Part shown: positions 1 to 8,547 of the stretch, piece by piece
Position numbering within the stretch: position 1 is the stretch's first letter
How the letters are laid out: the number at the start of each line of letters is the position of its first letter
Assembly (NCBI GenBank): GCA_902727915.1
Contig: CACVAU010000038.1
Span: 50,771-114,770 of the forward strand
Length of the DNA stretch: 64,000 nt
Origin: an uncultured Sulfurovum sp.
GTDB lineage: Bacteria; Campylobacterota; Campylobacteria; Campylobacterales; Sulfurovaceae
Direction of reading: 5' to 3'
Translations under genes and position numbers: made by a program
The notes under the pieces: model-generated
The model's database searches: none
What the model was told of the DNA's origin: nothing
What the model saw: only the letters and a program-made list of their open reading frames with translations

Positions 1-156
1 TTCAAAAAGTTCTATTGCATATGCTGCATCTGCAACAGGTGATACTTTTAATAACTCTACAAGTTCTGCTGTTTGATCTGCTGTAAGAACTAATGGGGGT
101 ACACCGAACTCAGCACGTTCGGCTGTGTGTGCTTTATAATCTGCTAATAATGACAT
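1..156 (-). CDS. acnB: Aconitate hydratase B, N-terminal fragment
   Basis: Only the first 52 codons are in the window; the gene runs off the left edge. The translated start, MSLLADYKAHTAERAEFG and onward, with the later LTADQTAELVELL stretch, matches the N-terminal helical domain of bifunctional aconitase B (E. coli AcnB begins with a similar EYRKHVAERAAEGI segment). AcnB interconverts citrate and isocitrate in the TCA cycle and also acts on 2-methylisocitrate; its iron-sulfur residues lie outside the window. The ATG at 154-156 is preceded by an AGGAGAC ribosome site at 161-167. Identification rests on this short N-terminus. Confidence 0.85.
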   Translation of the reverse strand, partial: MSLLADYKAHTAERAEFGVPPLVLTADQTAELVELLKVSPVADAAYAIELFE

Positions 157-275
157 TAATGTCTCCTACTCGTTAAATATTTTCTACTCATTCTATACTA
201 ATAGTCGTTAGAGCTTGACGTTAATGTCGTCTATTTCGTATGGAGTTATTCTTTTGTGTCATTGAGTTACAAGCC

Positions 276-2453
276 TTATGCCATCTTTAAATGCTCATTT
301 AAACTATTTGCATCAATAGAATAATCCAATACTTGACAGCAAGTATGGTTTTCTTTTTCCTGAGAAAATAGAAATGGAATAGCCCCATTCTTTTTAATTA
401 TTTTTGCCATTATTTCATTGTTGGTATTCCTATCATCAAATAATGCATATTTATAATGCTTATTTTCTAGCTGTGTTTTAAACTCATAAATAGAATAATA
501 AATATCAACTTCAAATCCAAGACTTTCTAAAATAGACACATAAATTTTCCCACTCAACTTAGAATCTTTATACAGTAAGACACTGTTAATCGAGACCTGC
601 TGTTCTTTTCTTAATAACGCCATTACATTGGTATACGTAACAGGGGCATCAAGCATTTGATAAACCGTATTTTCTTGAATATTCTTTAATGGATAATAAT
701 TCAAATGACGCATTAATACTATTTTTGTTGGAAGTTTTAAACACAACTCCAATAATGTATCATTTTTAAAATCATCATAATTAATAAATAAAATATTCGG
801 CAAATAACTACTTTTCATATTTGAAAGGTCATTCAAGGTATAAGTTTTATAATCAGCTTTTGTGCAGGTAATATAAACTTTAAGATTTTTATTATTCTCT
901 TCATCATTATTGTTTTTTTGCTCCATTAAATACCCAATTTTTAAATTTGGAAAACTAGGATGAGTTCTTATTGATGCTTTAGGGTCTAACCTCAAGGTTA
1001 AATCGAAATAAAAGATACTTCCATTTCCTTTTTCACTCTCTAGTTTTAATGTACCACCCATAAGCTCAACCAATCTTTTTGAAATCGTTAACCCCAAACC
1101 TGTGCCACCAAACTTACGATTTGTACTAATATCTGCTTGAACAAAAGCATCAAAAATTTGTTCTTGTTTATCTTCAGCAATACCAATACCTGTATCTTCT
1201 ATAGAAAAACGAATGTTTGCCTCCTTAGAAGTTTGTGAAAGTAAAGAAGTAGCAATGTTAATTTTTCCTTTCTCAGGTGTAAACTTAATAGCATTTCCCA
1301 AAAGATTTACTACTACTTGTGATATCCGTGTAGCATCACCCAATACCTTAAAAGGAAGTGCTGGGTCAGAATAAATACTAAAGTCTAATTTTTTTTCCTC
1401 TAATGTTTCAAGATATGCTTGAATACTCATCTCCACATCTTCAATAAGATTAAATGACGTGTTTTCAATTTCAGGATGCATAGCGTTAATTTTTGAAAAG
1501 TCTAAAATGTCTTGTACAATGGTTAATAAATTTTTTGAACTATTATCAATAATGCTGACAAATTCATTTTGCTCTTTATTAAGTGTCGTCTTTTGAAGTA
1601 AATTTGTAAAACCAATAATACCATTTAAAGGCGTACGTATTTCATGTGACATATTTGCTAAAAAATTATCTTTTGCCCTATTTGGTTCTTTAATGGCTTT
1701 TGCAAGAAACTTATAAACTTCTAAAGTATTATTTTTTTTTAAAACCTCTTCTATCTCTAAACGTTGCATCTGGCTTAACTCTTCTTCTATCTCTTTTAAT
1801 GTGCTAATCAACTCTGTATTATGTCTCTTAATCGCTTTAAACCAATAAAATAAAAATAAGCTAAAAAATAAAAAGGCTAAAGTAAGTGCTACATAAACAA
1901 AAATATTAGTTTCAAAATGATTATTATCTTTTAACAATTTATTTTGTACCTTAATCAATTTTTCTTTATCAATATTGCCAATTTTATCTAAGTTAATACT
2001 ATGTTCTAGAGGTAATTTTTTCACCATTGAAGCTATATTAAACATAATGGTTTTAATAATTTGATTATTGTAATAATACTCTATCCCATCCATTTTAAAA
2101 CCATCAACCAAATGATGTACTTTCCTTAAGTCTCGCAATAAAGTATGAAAACTTTTTTTATTTTTAACATTCTTTAAAAGTCTTTGAAGCTGTACATTTG
2201 TTATTTTACGCATACTGTCAACATTTTGAAAGTTCGCTTTATTCTGTTGACCTATATAGACAATAGTAGCTTGTTTCTCTTTATGAAGATTTTTTAATAA
2301 CTCATCTAACTGTCCTAAAATCTTTACTTCTGAGAAAATAGCTTTATTATTTTTATAATCTAAAGAAAAGTTAATTACTTTAAAAAGAAAAAGCGAAAAA
2401 ATGATGATAGAAAATAATAGAAAAAAAAGAATAATTTTTTTGTTGTTAAACAT
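276..2453 (-). CDS. Membrane sensor histidine kinase with degenerate receiver domain
   Basis: The protein has 725 residues. A membrane helix at about 8-27, a predicted extracytoplasmic all-helical sensor region (30-185) and a second helix near 188-208 precede a short coiled coil. The HisKA domain has the phospho-acceptor His270 in SHEIRTPLNG. The HATPase domain follows, with an N box (NLLGNAIKFTP), G1 (DTGIGI) and G2 (GGTGLGL), so ATP binding and autophosphorylation look intact. The last 110 residues resemble a receiver fold (FDDRN near 670), but the usual acidic pair and the C-terminal Lys are not well kept. The sensor region recalls nitrate/nitrite-type NIT helices only weakly. No response regulator is adjacent, so the stimulus and output are unknown. 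Confidence 0.85.
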   Translation of the reverse strand: MFNNKKIILFFLLFSIIIFSLFLFKVINFSLDYKNNKAIFSEVKILGQLDELLKNLHKEKQATIVYIGQQNKANFQNVDSMRKITNVQLQRLLKNVKNKKSFHTLLRDLRKVHHLVDGFKMDGIEYYYNNQIIKTIMFNIASMVKKLPLEHSINLDKIGNIDKEKLIKVQNKLLKDNNHFETNIFVYVALTLAFLFFSLFLFYWFKAIKRHNTELISTLKEIEEELSQMQRLEIEEVLKKNNTLEVYKFLAKAIKEPNRAKDNFLANMSHEIRTPLNGIIGFTNLLQKTTLNKEQNEFVSIIDNSSKNLLTIVQDILDFSKINAMHPEIENTSFNLIEDVEMSIQAYLETLEEKKLDFSIYSDPALPFKVLGDATRISQVVVNLLGNAIKFTPEKGKINIATSLLSQTSKEANIRFSIEDTGIGIAEDKQEQIFDAFVQADISTNRKFGGTGLGLTISKRLVELMGGTLKLESEKGNGSIFYFDLTLRLDPKASIRTHPSFPNLKIGYLMEQKNNNDEENNKNLKVYITCTKADYKTYTLNDLSNMKSSYLPNILFINYDDFKNDTLLELCLKLPTKIVLMRHLNYYPLKNIQENTVYQMLDAPVTYTNVMALLRKEQQVSINSVLLYKDSKLSGKIYVSILESLGFEVDIYYSIYEFKTQLENKHYKYALFDDRNTNNEIMAKIIKKNGAIPFLFSQEKENHTCCQVLDYSIDANSLNEHLKMA

Positions 2454-2531
2454 AGGAGCAATAACCTTAATATTATATTAAATTTATTATATATATTTAA
2501 TATTAAATATTAGATTATTTAAGTAGCTTTT

Positions 2532-4895
2532 CTAAGCAATTATCTCTCGTTGACCTTTATTATTGGGTGCTGATAAAACACCCATCTCTTGTAATTGTTC
2601 AATAATATTAGCTGATCGATTGTAACCAATTTGTAACTTACGTTGTAAATAAGAAATCGATGTCTTTTGATCCGTTAATATAATTTTCTTAGCATCCTCA
2701 TAAAGCTCATCTAAATCACCTCGAACACCAATACCTACTTTGCGTTCAGACTCATCTTTAACCAAATACCGTTCATCATACTCTGGTGCTCTTTGTGCTT
2801 TTAAAAACTCAACAATCTCTTCAATTTCATCTTCAGAGTTCCAAGGTGCATGAATTCTTACCAATCCATTACTACGAGGAGGGGTAAATAAAGCATCACC
2901 TTTTCCAAGTAAGGTATCAGCTCCTAAAGCATCTAAAATTACTTTTGAATCTATTCTCTGCCCAACACGATAAGATAGACGTGATGGAAGATTAGCTTTT
3001 ATAAGCCCTGTAACAACATCCACCGAAGGTCTTTGTGTGGCTACAATTAAGTGAATTCCAGAAGCTCTAGCCATTTGTGCTAATCTCGCAATAGAGTATT
3101 CAACATCTTTACCACCATTCATCATCAAGTCAGCCAACTCATCAATAACCACCACAATAAACGGCATAGAGTCTAAACCTTTTTTCTTTGCCTTCTCATT
3201 ATAGTTATCAATATTTTTCGTTCTACTTTCTGCCATCATCTTATAACGACGTTCCATTTCACCTACCATATTTGCCAAAGCTGCTATGGCTTTAGTCGCA
3301 TCTGTGATAACAGGGGTAATCAAGTGTGGGATATCATTATAAATAGAAAATTCTAACATCTTAGGGTCAATTAACATTAACTTAAGCGAATCAGGATCAT
3401 TTCGATAAAGTAATGATAAAATCATGGCATTAATACCAACAGACTTTCCTGAACCTGTTGTCCCTGCAATTAATAGATGAGGTAACTTTTTTAAGTCTGT
3501 CACAAAGGGGTTACCAACAATATCTTTACCCATCGCCATGGTTAAAGGAGATTTTGAAGTGAGAAACAATTCACTTTCGAGAATATCTCTTAAATAAATG
3601 GTATCAAAATTTTCATTTGGAATTTCAATACCTACAACATCACGACCAGGAATAGGTGCTTGAATCCTAATGGTTTCAGCACAAAGTGCCATGGCAAGAT
3701 CATCTTGTAAATTAAGAATTTTAGACACTTTAACATTGGCAGCAGGTTTAAATTCAAAAGTGGTGACTAAAGGTCCTGAATAGATATCCATCACTTCACC
3801 TGTAATTTTAAACTGCCCTAATTTATCTAAAAGCTCATGTACCTTTCTATCTATTTCATCCTCATCAATTTTTGTTTTTGTTTCTGGTGCCTCTTCTAAA
3901 AAATCTAAATAAGGTAAAATAAAATCTTTAGGTTCTTCGATACTACCCTTTTCAAGTTGATCCATTAAAGCACGATTTTCTTTTAATTCATCCAGAATTT
4001 TAGTCGTACTTTCACGCTCTATACTCGGTAAAGTATCTTCCTTTAGCGTCTCTTTAACTATAGATTTAAGAGCTTTCTTTCCTTCAACCTCTTTTGGCTT
4101 TTCAACTAAAGGAGTTACTGGATCTATGACTTCAGGTACCTTAGTTATTTCTTGTATTTCAATACTCGCAATATCATCTAAAGAACGTTTTTTCAACATA
4201 GATGCTTCTGTGGTAACTTTTTTAGGCTTTTTTTTCAAAACTTTCTTTTTATGTCCAATTTTGCGAGGTATTTTTTGTTTAATGGTATCTGTATCTGTAT
4301 CGGTATCTTTATTCAAATTTTTACGTATCCTACGATTCGTCGTAACAATTGTGGTCATTTTATCGGTACTTTTTTTATCAAAAAATGGGTTTTCAATTTC
4401 TGACCCTATTCTATTCCATAAGTGTACAGATTTATCAAAAACAACTTTTTTATAACGTTTAAGAGTTTCAAAATATGCTTTAAAATTAGGTATTTCATCT
4501 AAAATTAGAAGCAATGAAATTGTGATTGTTAAAAACCATAAAAGCCACATTCCAGCTTTACCAATAAATGGATTCAAAAAATCATAAAGACTTAAACCTA
4601 TTGTCCCAACATGATAAATATTAACAGTTAAAGTTTGCAACAACACTAAAGAAATAAAGAAAAGAAGCCAACCACTATGAAACTCTAGGTCTTTTAAAAA
4701 CGTTGGATTCTTATACATTTTGTAAAGAGGATAAACTAAAATTAATAAATTTACATAAGCTAAATATCCAAAAAGGTTTATATTTCCCTGACCATAAGAT
4801 GAGCCAATTTTCCCCACCATTTCAGTCGAATGGAATAAAGTAGAAAAGGCTCCATATAAAAAAATTATGATAATTATAAGTAAAAAAATATGCAC
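2532..4895 (-). CDS. ftsK: DNA translocase FtsK
   Basis: This 787-residue protein couples division to chromosome segregation by pumping DNA toward dif sites at the septum. It has about four membrane helices in residues 1-135, then a charged low-complexity linker (about 170-330). The RecA-like motor follows, with Walker A GTTGSGKS near residue 480 and Walker B IVVVIDELADLM. The last 65 residues form the winged-helix gamma domain that reads KOPS-type sites. The linker is short compared with the enterobacterial protein, as is usual in this phylum. It stands alone, with the kinase gene 78 bases downstream and the HU gene divergent upstream. Confidence 0.97.
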   Translation of the reverse strand: MHIFLLIIIIIFLYGAFSTLFHSTEMVGKIGSSYGQGNINLFGYLAYVNLLILVYPLYKMYKNPTFLKDLEFHSGWLLFFISLVLLQTLTVNIYHVGTIGLSLYDFLNPFIGKAGMWLLWFLTITISLLLILDEIPNFKAYFETLKRYKKVVFDKSVHLWNRIGSEIENPFFDKKSTDKMTTIVTTNRRIRKNLNKDTDTDTDTIKQKIPRKIGHKKKVLKKKPKKVTTEASMLKKRSLDDIASIEIQEITKVPEVIDPVTPLVEKPKEVEGKKALKSIVKETLKEDTLPSIERESTTKILDELKENRALMDQLEKGSIEEPKDFILPYLDFLEEAPETKTKIDEDEIDRKVHELLDKLGQFKITGEVMDIYSGPLVTTFEFKPAANVKVSKILNLQDDLAMALCAETIRIQAPIPGRDVVGIEIPNENFDTIYLRDILESELFLTSKSPLTMAMGKDIVGNPFVTDLKKLPHLLIAGTTGSGKSVGINAMILSLLYRNDPDSLKLMLIDPKMLEFSIYNDIPHLITPVITDATKAIAALANMVGEMERRYKMMAESRTKNIDNYNEKAKKKGLDSMPFIVVVIDELADLMMNGGKDVEYSIARLAQMARASGIHLIVATQRPSVDVVTGLIKANLPSRLSYRVGQRIDSKVILDALGADTLLGKGDALFTPPRSNGLVRIHAPWNSEDEIEEIVEFLKAQRAPEYDERYLVKDESERKVGIGVRGDLDELYEDAKKIILTDQKTSISYLQRKLQIGYNRSANIIEQLQEMGVLSAPNNKGQREIIA

Positions 4896-5019
4896 TAAAA
4901 CTCCTAAATTTTTAAAAAAATTATAGCATTATTTTAAATAAAAACGCCAAAATTACTTTATTATAAGGGCTTTTGAAGACATTTTGAATAAATTCCTTGT
5001 TATTTTAAAAAAATAATTG

Positions 5020-5025
5020 TAGAAT
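5020..5025 (+). promoter_or_regulatory. -10 box of hup
   Basis: TAGAAT lies 32 bases upstream of the HU start codon in an A/T-rich leader. An AAAGGA ribosome site follows at about 5045-5050. There is no clear -35, which is normal for sigma-70 promoters in Campylobacterota. Confidence 0.5.
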
Positions 5026-5057
5026 TTACCATCAACTCAATTACAAAGGATGATTTA

Positions 5058-5330
5058 ATGAAAAAAGCAGAGTTTATTGATGCAGTAGCAGAAAAGTCAG
5101 GTTTATCTAAAAAAGATACTAACGAGGCGTTAAATGCTATACTCGATACCATTACGGAAGCTTTAAAGGCTAAAAAAACCGTAAGTTTTATTGGTTTTGG
5201 TTCTTTCTCTACCGTACAAAGAGAAGCTAGGGAGGCAAGAGTTCCATTAACAGGTAAAACAGTTAAAATTCCTGCTAGAAATGCTGTTAAATTTAAAGTA
5301 GGTAAATCTTTAAAAGATACAGTCGCATAA
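5058..5330 (+). CDS. hup: DNA-binding protein HU
   Basis: This is a 90-residue histone-like protein of the HU/IHF family that bends and compacts DNA as a dimer. It shows the full fold: N-terminal helices (KAEFIDAVAEKSGLSKKD), the GFGSF turn, and the beta-arm region ending in the RNP-like segment GKTVKIPARNAVKFK with its intercalating proline. The length is standard. A -10 box and an AAAGGA ribosome site precede it, and a tRNA-Leu gene follows 73 bases downstream. The sequence suggests a homodimeric HU rather than an IHF subunit, because the phylum normally has a single member. Confidence 0.96.
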   Translation: MKKAEFIDAVAEKSGLSKKDTNEALNAILDTITEALKAKKTVSFIGFGSFSTVQREAREARVPLTGKTVKIPARNAVKFKVGKSLKDTVA

Positions 5331-5357
5331 TTAACAAATTTTTAAGTAACATCGCTG

Positions 5358-5363
5358 TATAAT
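5358..5363 (+). promoter_or_regulatory. -10 box of tRNA-Leu
   Basis: A perfect TATAAT lies 40 bases before the mature 5' end of tRNA-Leu, so the gene probably has its own promoter separate from hup. A weak 5-bp stem followed by TTTTT (5377-5396) lies in the leader. Confidence 0.5.
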
Positions 5364-5403
5364 CGCAGTCCAATTTCACTTATATAAAGTGTTTTTAGGA
5401 TAT

Positions 5404-5488
5404 GCCACAGTGATGGAACTGGTAGACTTGGTAGACTCAAAATCTTCTGCCTTAGGGCGTGTCGGTTCGAATCCGACCTGTGGTACCA
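5404..5488 (+). tRNA. tRNA-Leu (anticodon CAA)
   Basis: The cloverleaf can be drawn by eye. The acceptor is GCCACAG paired with CTGTGGT, with one G-U at the end. The discriminator is A and CCA is encoded. The T arm is TCGGTTCGAATCCGA. A long variable arm (TGCCTTAGGGCG) marks a class II tRNA. The anticodon loop CTCAAAA gives CAA, which reads UUG. The anticodon stem (GTAGA with TCTTC) contains one U-U mismatch. Identity as Leu follows from the variable arm plus the CAA anticodon. Confidence 0.93.
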
Positions 5489-5534
5489 CTTTAATATAAT
5501 TTTCCCCTCTTTAAAATTTAATACTATATTTTAT

Positions 5535-5551
5535 GTTCGATTTTGTCGAAC
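5535..5551 (+). promoter_or_regulatory. Hairpin between tRNA-Leu and ubiX
   Basis: A perfect 6-bp stem, GTTCGA with TCGAAC, encloses a TTTTG loop. It ends 19 bases before the ubiX start codon, just upstream of the AGGA ribosome site. No T-run follows, so it is a poor intrinsic terminator. It could be a processing or leader structure for the tRNA-ubiX transcript. The function is not established. Confidence 0.35.
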
Positions 5552-5570
5552 AAATATTATTAGGAATCAC

Positions 5571-6092
5571 ATGAAACTAGTTGTAGCCATTACAGGTGCC
5601 TCAGGTGTAGAACTTGGAACAAAATTTATCCAACATTTACCAAAACATATAGAAGTTCATATTATTACTTCTAATAACGCTTTAACAGTCAACCATTTTG
5701 AAAACCAAAACATTACCCTACATGATAACAGCGACATTGCTGCGTCAATTGCCTCAGGATCATTTCAAGTTGACATAACCGTTGTCATCCCTTGTAGCAT
5801 GAACACATTAGCAAAAATCTCTTGTGGTATAGCAGATAATCTCGTTACAAGAACTGCTTCTGTTGCACTTAAAGAACAAAAAAAACTTATGTTAGCCCCT
5901 AGAGAAATGCCTTTTTCAGCCATAGCACTTGAAAACATGGAAAAACTTGCCAAACTAAATGTTATTATTGCCCCACCTGTTATGGGGTACTACTCTGAAT
6001 CTTCAAGTTTAGAAGAAATGGAACATTTTTTAATTGGTAAATGGTATGATGTTTTGGGAATTGACAATAACTTATATGAAAGATGGAAATAA
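5571..6092 (+). CDS. ubiX: Flavin prenyltransferase UbiX
   Basis: UbiX joins a dimethylallyl group to reduced FMN, making the prenylated flavin cofactor used by UbiD-type decarboxylases. The protein has 173 residues, slightly short for the family. It opens with VVAITGASGVELG, the FMN phosphate-binding loop, and contains the PCSMNTLAKISCGIADNL segment and the KLMLAPREMPFS motif typical of UbiX/Pad1. It is first in a ubiX-coaD-tmk cluster, with coaD starting right after its stop codon. In this phylum ubiX usually supports quinone synthesis; no ubiD gene is in the window. Confidence 0.94.
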   Translation: MKLVVAITGASGVELGTKFIQHLPKHIEVHIITSNNALTVNHFENQNITLHDNSDIAASIASGSFQVDITVVIPCSMNTLAKISCGIADNLVTRTASVALKEQKKLMLAPREMPFSAIALENMEKLAKLNVIIAPPVMGYYSESSSLEEMEHFLIGKWYDVLGIDNNLYERWK

Positions 6093-6590
6093 ATGCATAA
6101 AAAAAAACGTGCAATCTACCCTGGTACTTTTGATCCACTAACCAAAGGACACTTAGATATTATCAAACGTTCAAGTAAAATGTTTGACGAGATAGTTATT
6201 GCCATTGGTGATAATCCAGATAAGAATCCTCTCTTTAATGTAAAAGAACGTGCAAGTATGATTAAAAAAGCAACAAAAGACTTTCCGAATATTAGTATTG
6301 TAAAATTCAACGCTTTATTGGTTGATTTAGCCACAGAACTAAATTCAAATATTATTATTAGAGGTATTCGTACAGTAAGTGATTTTGAATATGAATCACA
6401 AATGGGTTATGCTAATCACAGTTTAAAAAAAGATTTAGAAACCATTTATCTTATCCCAACACTTGAATACTCTTATATCTCTTCTTCCGTAGTTCGAGCC
6501 ATTTTAAAGTTTGACGGAGAAATAGCACACTTAGTACCTCAAAGTATTTTAAAAGATGTAGAACTTAAAAGAAAAGGTGGTAAGAGCTAA
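6093..6590 (+). CDS. coaD: Phosphopantetheine adenylyltransferase
   Basis: CoaD transfers AMP from ATP to 4'-phosphopantetheine, the penultimate step of coenzyme A synthesis. The 165-residue protein has the nucleotidyltransferase signature YPGTFDPLTKGHLDII (a TxxH-type site) near the N-terminus. It also has IIRGIRTVSDFEYE and the C-terminal SYISSSVVRAI motif, all standard for CoaD. The start codon directly follows the ubiX stop, and the last base of its stop is the first base of the tmk start, so the three genes are probably translated from one mRNA. Confidence 0.97.
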   Translation: MHKKKRAIYPGTFDPLTKGHLDIIKRSSKMFDEIVIAIGDNPDKNPLFNVKERASMIKKATKDFPNISIVKFNALLVDLATELNSNIIIRGIRTVSDFEYESQMGYANHSLKKDLETIYLIPTLEYSYISSSVVRAILKFDGEIAHLVPQSILKDVELKRKGGKS

Positions 6591-7171
6591 TGTACGTGCT
6601 ATTTGAAGGGATAGATACTTGTGGAAAAAGTACACAAATAGATTTACTAAATAAAGTATTTACGAATCTAGTATTAACTAAAGAGCCTGGAGGAACAAAC
6701 TTCGGCATAAAAGCCAGAGAAATTTTACTAGAAGATTCATTAACTTCAAAAAGAGCTGAACTACTACTTTTTTTAGCTGATAGAGCAGAACATTATCATC
6801 AAGTAATTAAGAAGAATCAAAAAAATCTTCTCATATCAGACAGAGGGTTTCTTTCAGGTATTGGATATGCTTTGGCTAATGATGATTTTAGATTTGAACA
6901 TTTACTCGAACTGAATAAATTTGCATTAGAAGACAACTTTCCTGATTTAATTATTTTATTTATTACCAATATGGAAACATTAGAAAAACGTATGGGAGAA
7001 AAACAATTAGATGGCATAGAATTACGAGGCTTAAACTATTTAATGTCCGTTCAGTTTCATATGCAAAAAAGCTTAGAAAAACTTAACATCCCTTACTTAT
7101 TAATAGATGCTACTGATACAATTGAAAACATCCATAATACAATTACAAAAAAAATACAAAGGTCACTTTAA
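6590..7171 (+). CDS. tmk: Thymidylate kinase
   Basis: This enzyme phosphorylates dTMP to dTDP for DNA synthesis. It has 193 residues with the P-loop FEGIDTCGKST, the DR(G/Y) motif (ISDRGFLSG) and an early EPGGT substrate loop. The start overlaps the coaD stop as TAATG. The 3' end overlaps the convergent small gene at 7163 by 9 bases. It is slightly shorter than E. coli Tmk (213 residues), as is normal in Campylobacterota. Confidence 0.96.
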   Translation: MYVLFEGIDTCGKSTQIDLLNKVFTNLVLTKEPGGTNFGIKAREILLEDSLTSKRAELLLFLADRAEHYHQVIKKNQKNLLISDRGFLSGIGYALANDDFRFEHLLELNKFALEDNFPDLIILFITNMETLEKRMGEKQLDGIELRGLNYLMSVQFHMQKSLEKLNIPYLLIDATDTIENIHNTITKKIQRSL

Positions 7172-7411
7172 AGTCTCTAACTTGACAAGTTTAATTTTAT
7201 CAGAAACAACTTCAATTGTTTCATTTTCTAAATTTACAATATGTAGCAGATTATTCGGAATCATATAACCATTTGAAAGTTTTGCTAATCCAGCATTGAG
7301 TGCAGATGAAAGATGTCTCACACAAAGTTTATATGCTTCTGTAGAGCCTTTTGAATTATAAAAAAGAGGCTCTTCATAGTTTTTTATCTCACAGATAAAA
7401 TCATCTGACAT
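7163..7411 (-). CDS. Small protein of unknown function
   Basis: I do not recognise this 82-residue protein. It has no signal peptide or membrane helix and looks soluble, with a mixed alpha/beta pattern (SSALNAGLAKLSNGYMIPNNLLHIVNLENETIEVV). Its ATG lies 3 bases after the stop of the DUF2237 gene and has no ribosome site of its own, so translation is probably coupled to that gene. The 3' end overlaps convergent tmk. The coupling suggests a role connected to the DUF2237 protein, but nothing identifies it. Confidence 0.65.
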   Translation of the reverse strand: MSDDFICEIKNYEEPLFYNSKGSTEAYKLCVRHLSSALNAGLAKLSNGYMIPNNLLHIVNLENETIEVVSDKIKLVKLETLK

Positions 7412-7414
7412 TAA

Positions 7415-7783
7415 CTACACACTAACAGCATAGCTTTTTAAGACTTCTAAATCTATATCTTCTAAAATAGCAATATGTGTAGACTCTAAAAATACTTGTG
7501 GTGCTTTTCCATGTTCCATGGCTCTTAAAAAGTTTCCTGTTGCCAAACACCATTTATCACCTGGCTTAACACCCTCAAACCCATACTGTGGCATTGGTGT
7601 TGAAAGATTATTTCCTACCCTTTTAGAATATTCTAAAAATTCAGCTGTCGCCAAAATACAAACTGTATGTCTCCCTTGATTATCTAATCCAGAATTACAC
7701 GAACCATCTCTATAAAACCCAGTCATAGGCTTTCTTGAACAAGGCTGTAAGCGTTCATTAAAAACATTAAGTGGTTTAAACAT
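7415..7783 (-). CDS. DUF2237 family protein
   Basis: This 122-residue protein matches the conserved DUF2237 pattern throughout: LQPCSRKPMTGFYRDG, HTVCILATAEFLEYSK, GNNLSTP and GVKPGDKWCLATG. The family is widespread in bacteria and has no established biochemical role; the conserved cysteines and histidine hint at metal or thiol chemistry. A good AAGGAG ribosome site lies at about 7788-7793. It is followed by a coupled 82-residue gene. Confidence 0.88.
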   Translation of the reverse strand: MFKPLNVFNERLQPCSRKPMTGFYRDGSCNSGLDNQGRHTVCILATAEFLEYSKRVGNNLSTPMPQYGFEGVKPGDKWCLATGNFLRAMEHGKAPQVFLESTHIAILEDIDLEVLKSYAVSV

Positions 7784-8014
7784 TCAATCTCCTTTTTAAT
7801 TTTCTCTATGAATGCAATTCTACGCAAGATATGCTTCATACATCGTAAATATAATTAAAATCATGCTAACTTTTCATCATAAACTCCAAAGATTTTAAAA
7901 GCACTTCATAGAATGTCCCTAATTCTAGTAACATCTATTCTTCTTTTCAATGTTTTATCTTTTTTCATAGTACTATTATAGTAGACTTACTCACCAATTA
8001 AAAAAGGATATTTT

Positions 8015-8512
8015 ATGAAAAAATTTATTATTTTACTATCAATACTGCTTACTTCCGTACTTTATGCACAAAATATGGAAATGACAGACAGTAGTGGAAC
8101 AACTTACAAAGTATATGCCCAAGACAATCAATTTGAGATAGAAGGCATGGAAGGTAAAGTAGTATTTTTGGAGTTTTTTGGTCTTCAATGTCCAGCCTGT
8201 ACTCAACTTATGCCCAGTTTAATTAACTTACAAGAAAAATACCCCAACAAATTACAGGTAATGGCAATTGAAGTACAAAATAATGATATTGAACCCATTA
8301 ATGCTTACAAAAAGAAACATGGTATTAATTATCGTACTTTTTCTAACTATGATGTAGGCTTGGTGGTAAGATATATCGCCAATAATTCTGATTGGGCTGG
8401 AGCCATTCCATTTTTAGCTGCCATTGATACAAAAGGTAAAGTACAGATTTTAAAAATAGGTGTGATTCCAGAAGAAACCCTAGAAGGATATATTAAAAAA
8501 TATGCTAAGTAA
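8015..8512 (+). CDS. Secreted thioredoxin-like protein (CPAC)
   Basis: The 165-residue protein has an N-terminal signal peptide, cut probably after LYAQ near residue 19, and then a TlpA/thioredoxin fold. The redox motif is Cys59-Pro-Ala-Cys62 in FFGLQCPACTQLMP, and a cis-proline region is visible in WAGAIPFLAAID. It should act in the periplasm as a thiol-disulfide reductase. The atypical CPAC dipeptide makes the redox potential and partner unclear. It stands alone, with a 231-base upstream region that includes an AAAAAGGA ribosome site. Its stop codon lies 2 bases from that of convergent lpxD. Confidence 0.87.
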   Translation: MKKFIILLSILLTSVLYAQNMEMTDSSGTTYKVYAQDNQFEIEGMEGKVVFLEFFGLQCPACTQLMPSLINLQEKYPNKLQVMAIEVQNNDIEPINAYKKKHGINYRTFSNYDVGLVVRYIANNSDWAGAIPFLAAIDTKGKVQILKIGVIPEETLEGYIKKYAK

Positions 8513-8547
8513 AACTATTTCTTCTTAACAAGAAATGATAACTTAGC
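8504..8547. terminator. Shared nested hairpin at convergent ends
   Basis: A 7-bp stem ATTTCTT/AAGAAAT with a 6-base loop (8517-8536) sits inside an outer 7-bp stem GCTAAGT/ACTTAGC (8504-8510 with 8541-8547). The structure spans the stop codons of both the thioredoxin gene and lpxD. The symmetric stems could end transcription in both directions, although no long T-run is present. Confidence 0.45.

Noticed and set aside
200..225. Imperfect palindrome around GACGTTAATGTC upstream of acnB as an operator
   Set aside because: Only part of the arms match and no known regulator site has this form.
4126..4455. 109-codon plus-strand frame inside ftsK
   Set aside because: It lies in the low-complexity linker of ftsK on the other strand, has no ribosome site and no protein-like pattern beyond hydrophobic repeats.
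5377..5396. 5-bp hairpin with TTTTT as the hup terminator
   Set aside because: It lies downstream of the tRNA-Leu -10 box and would stop the tRNA transcript too; the stem is short and A/T-rich.
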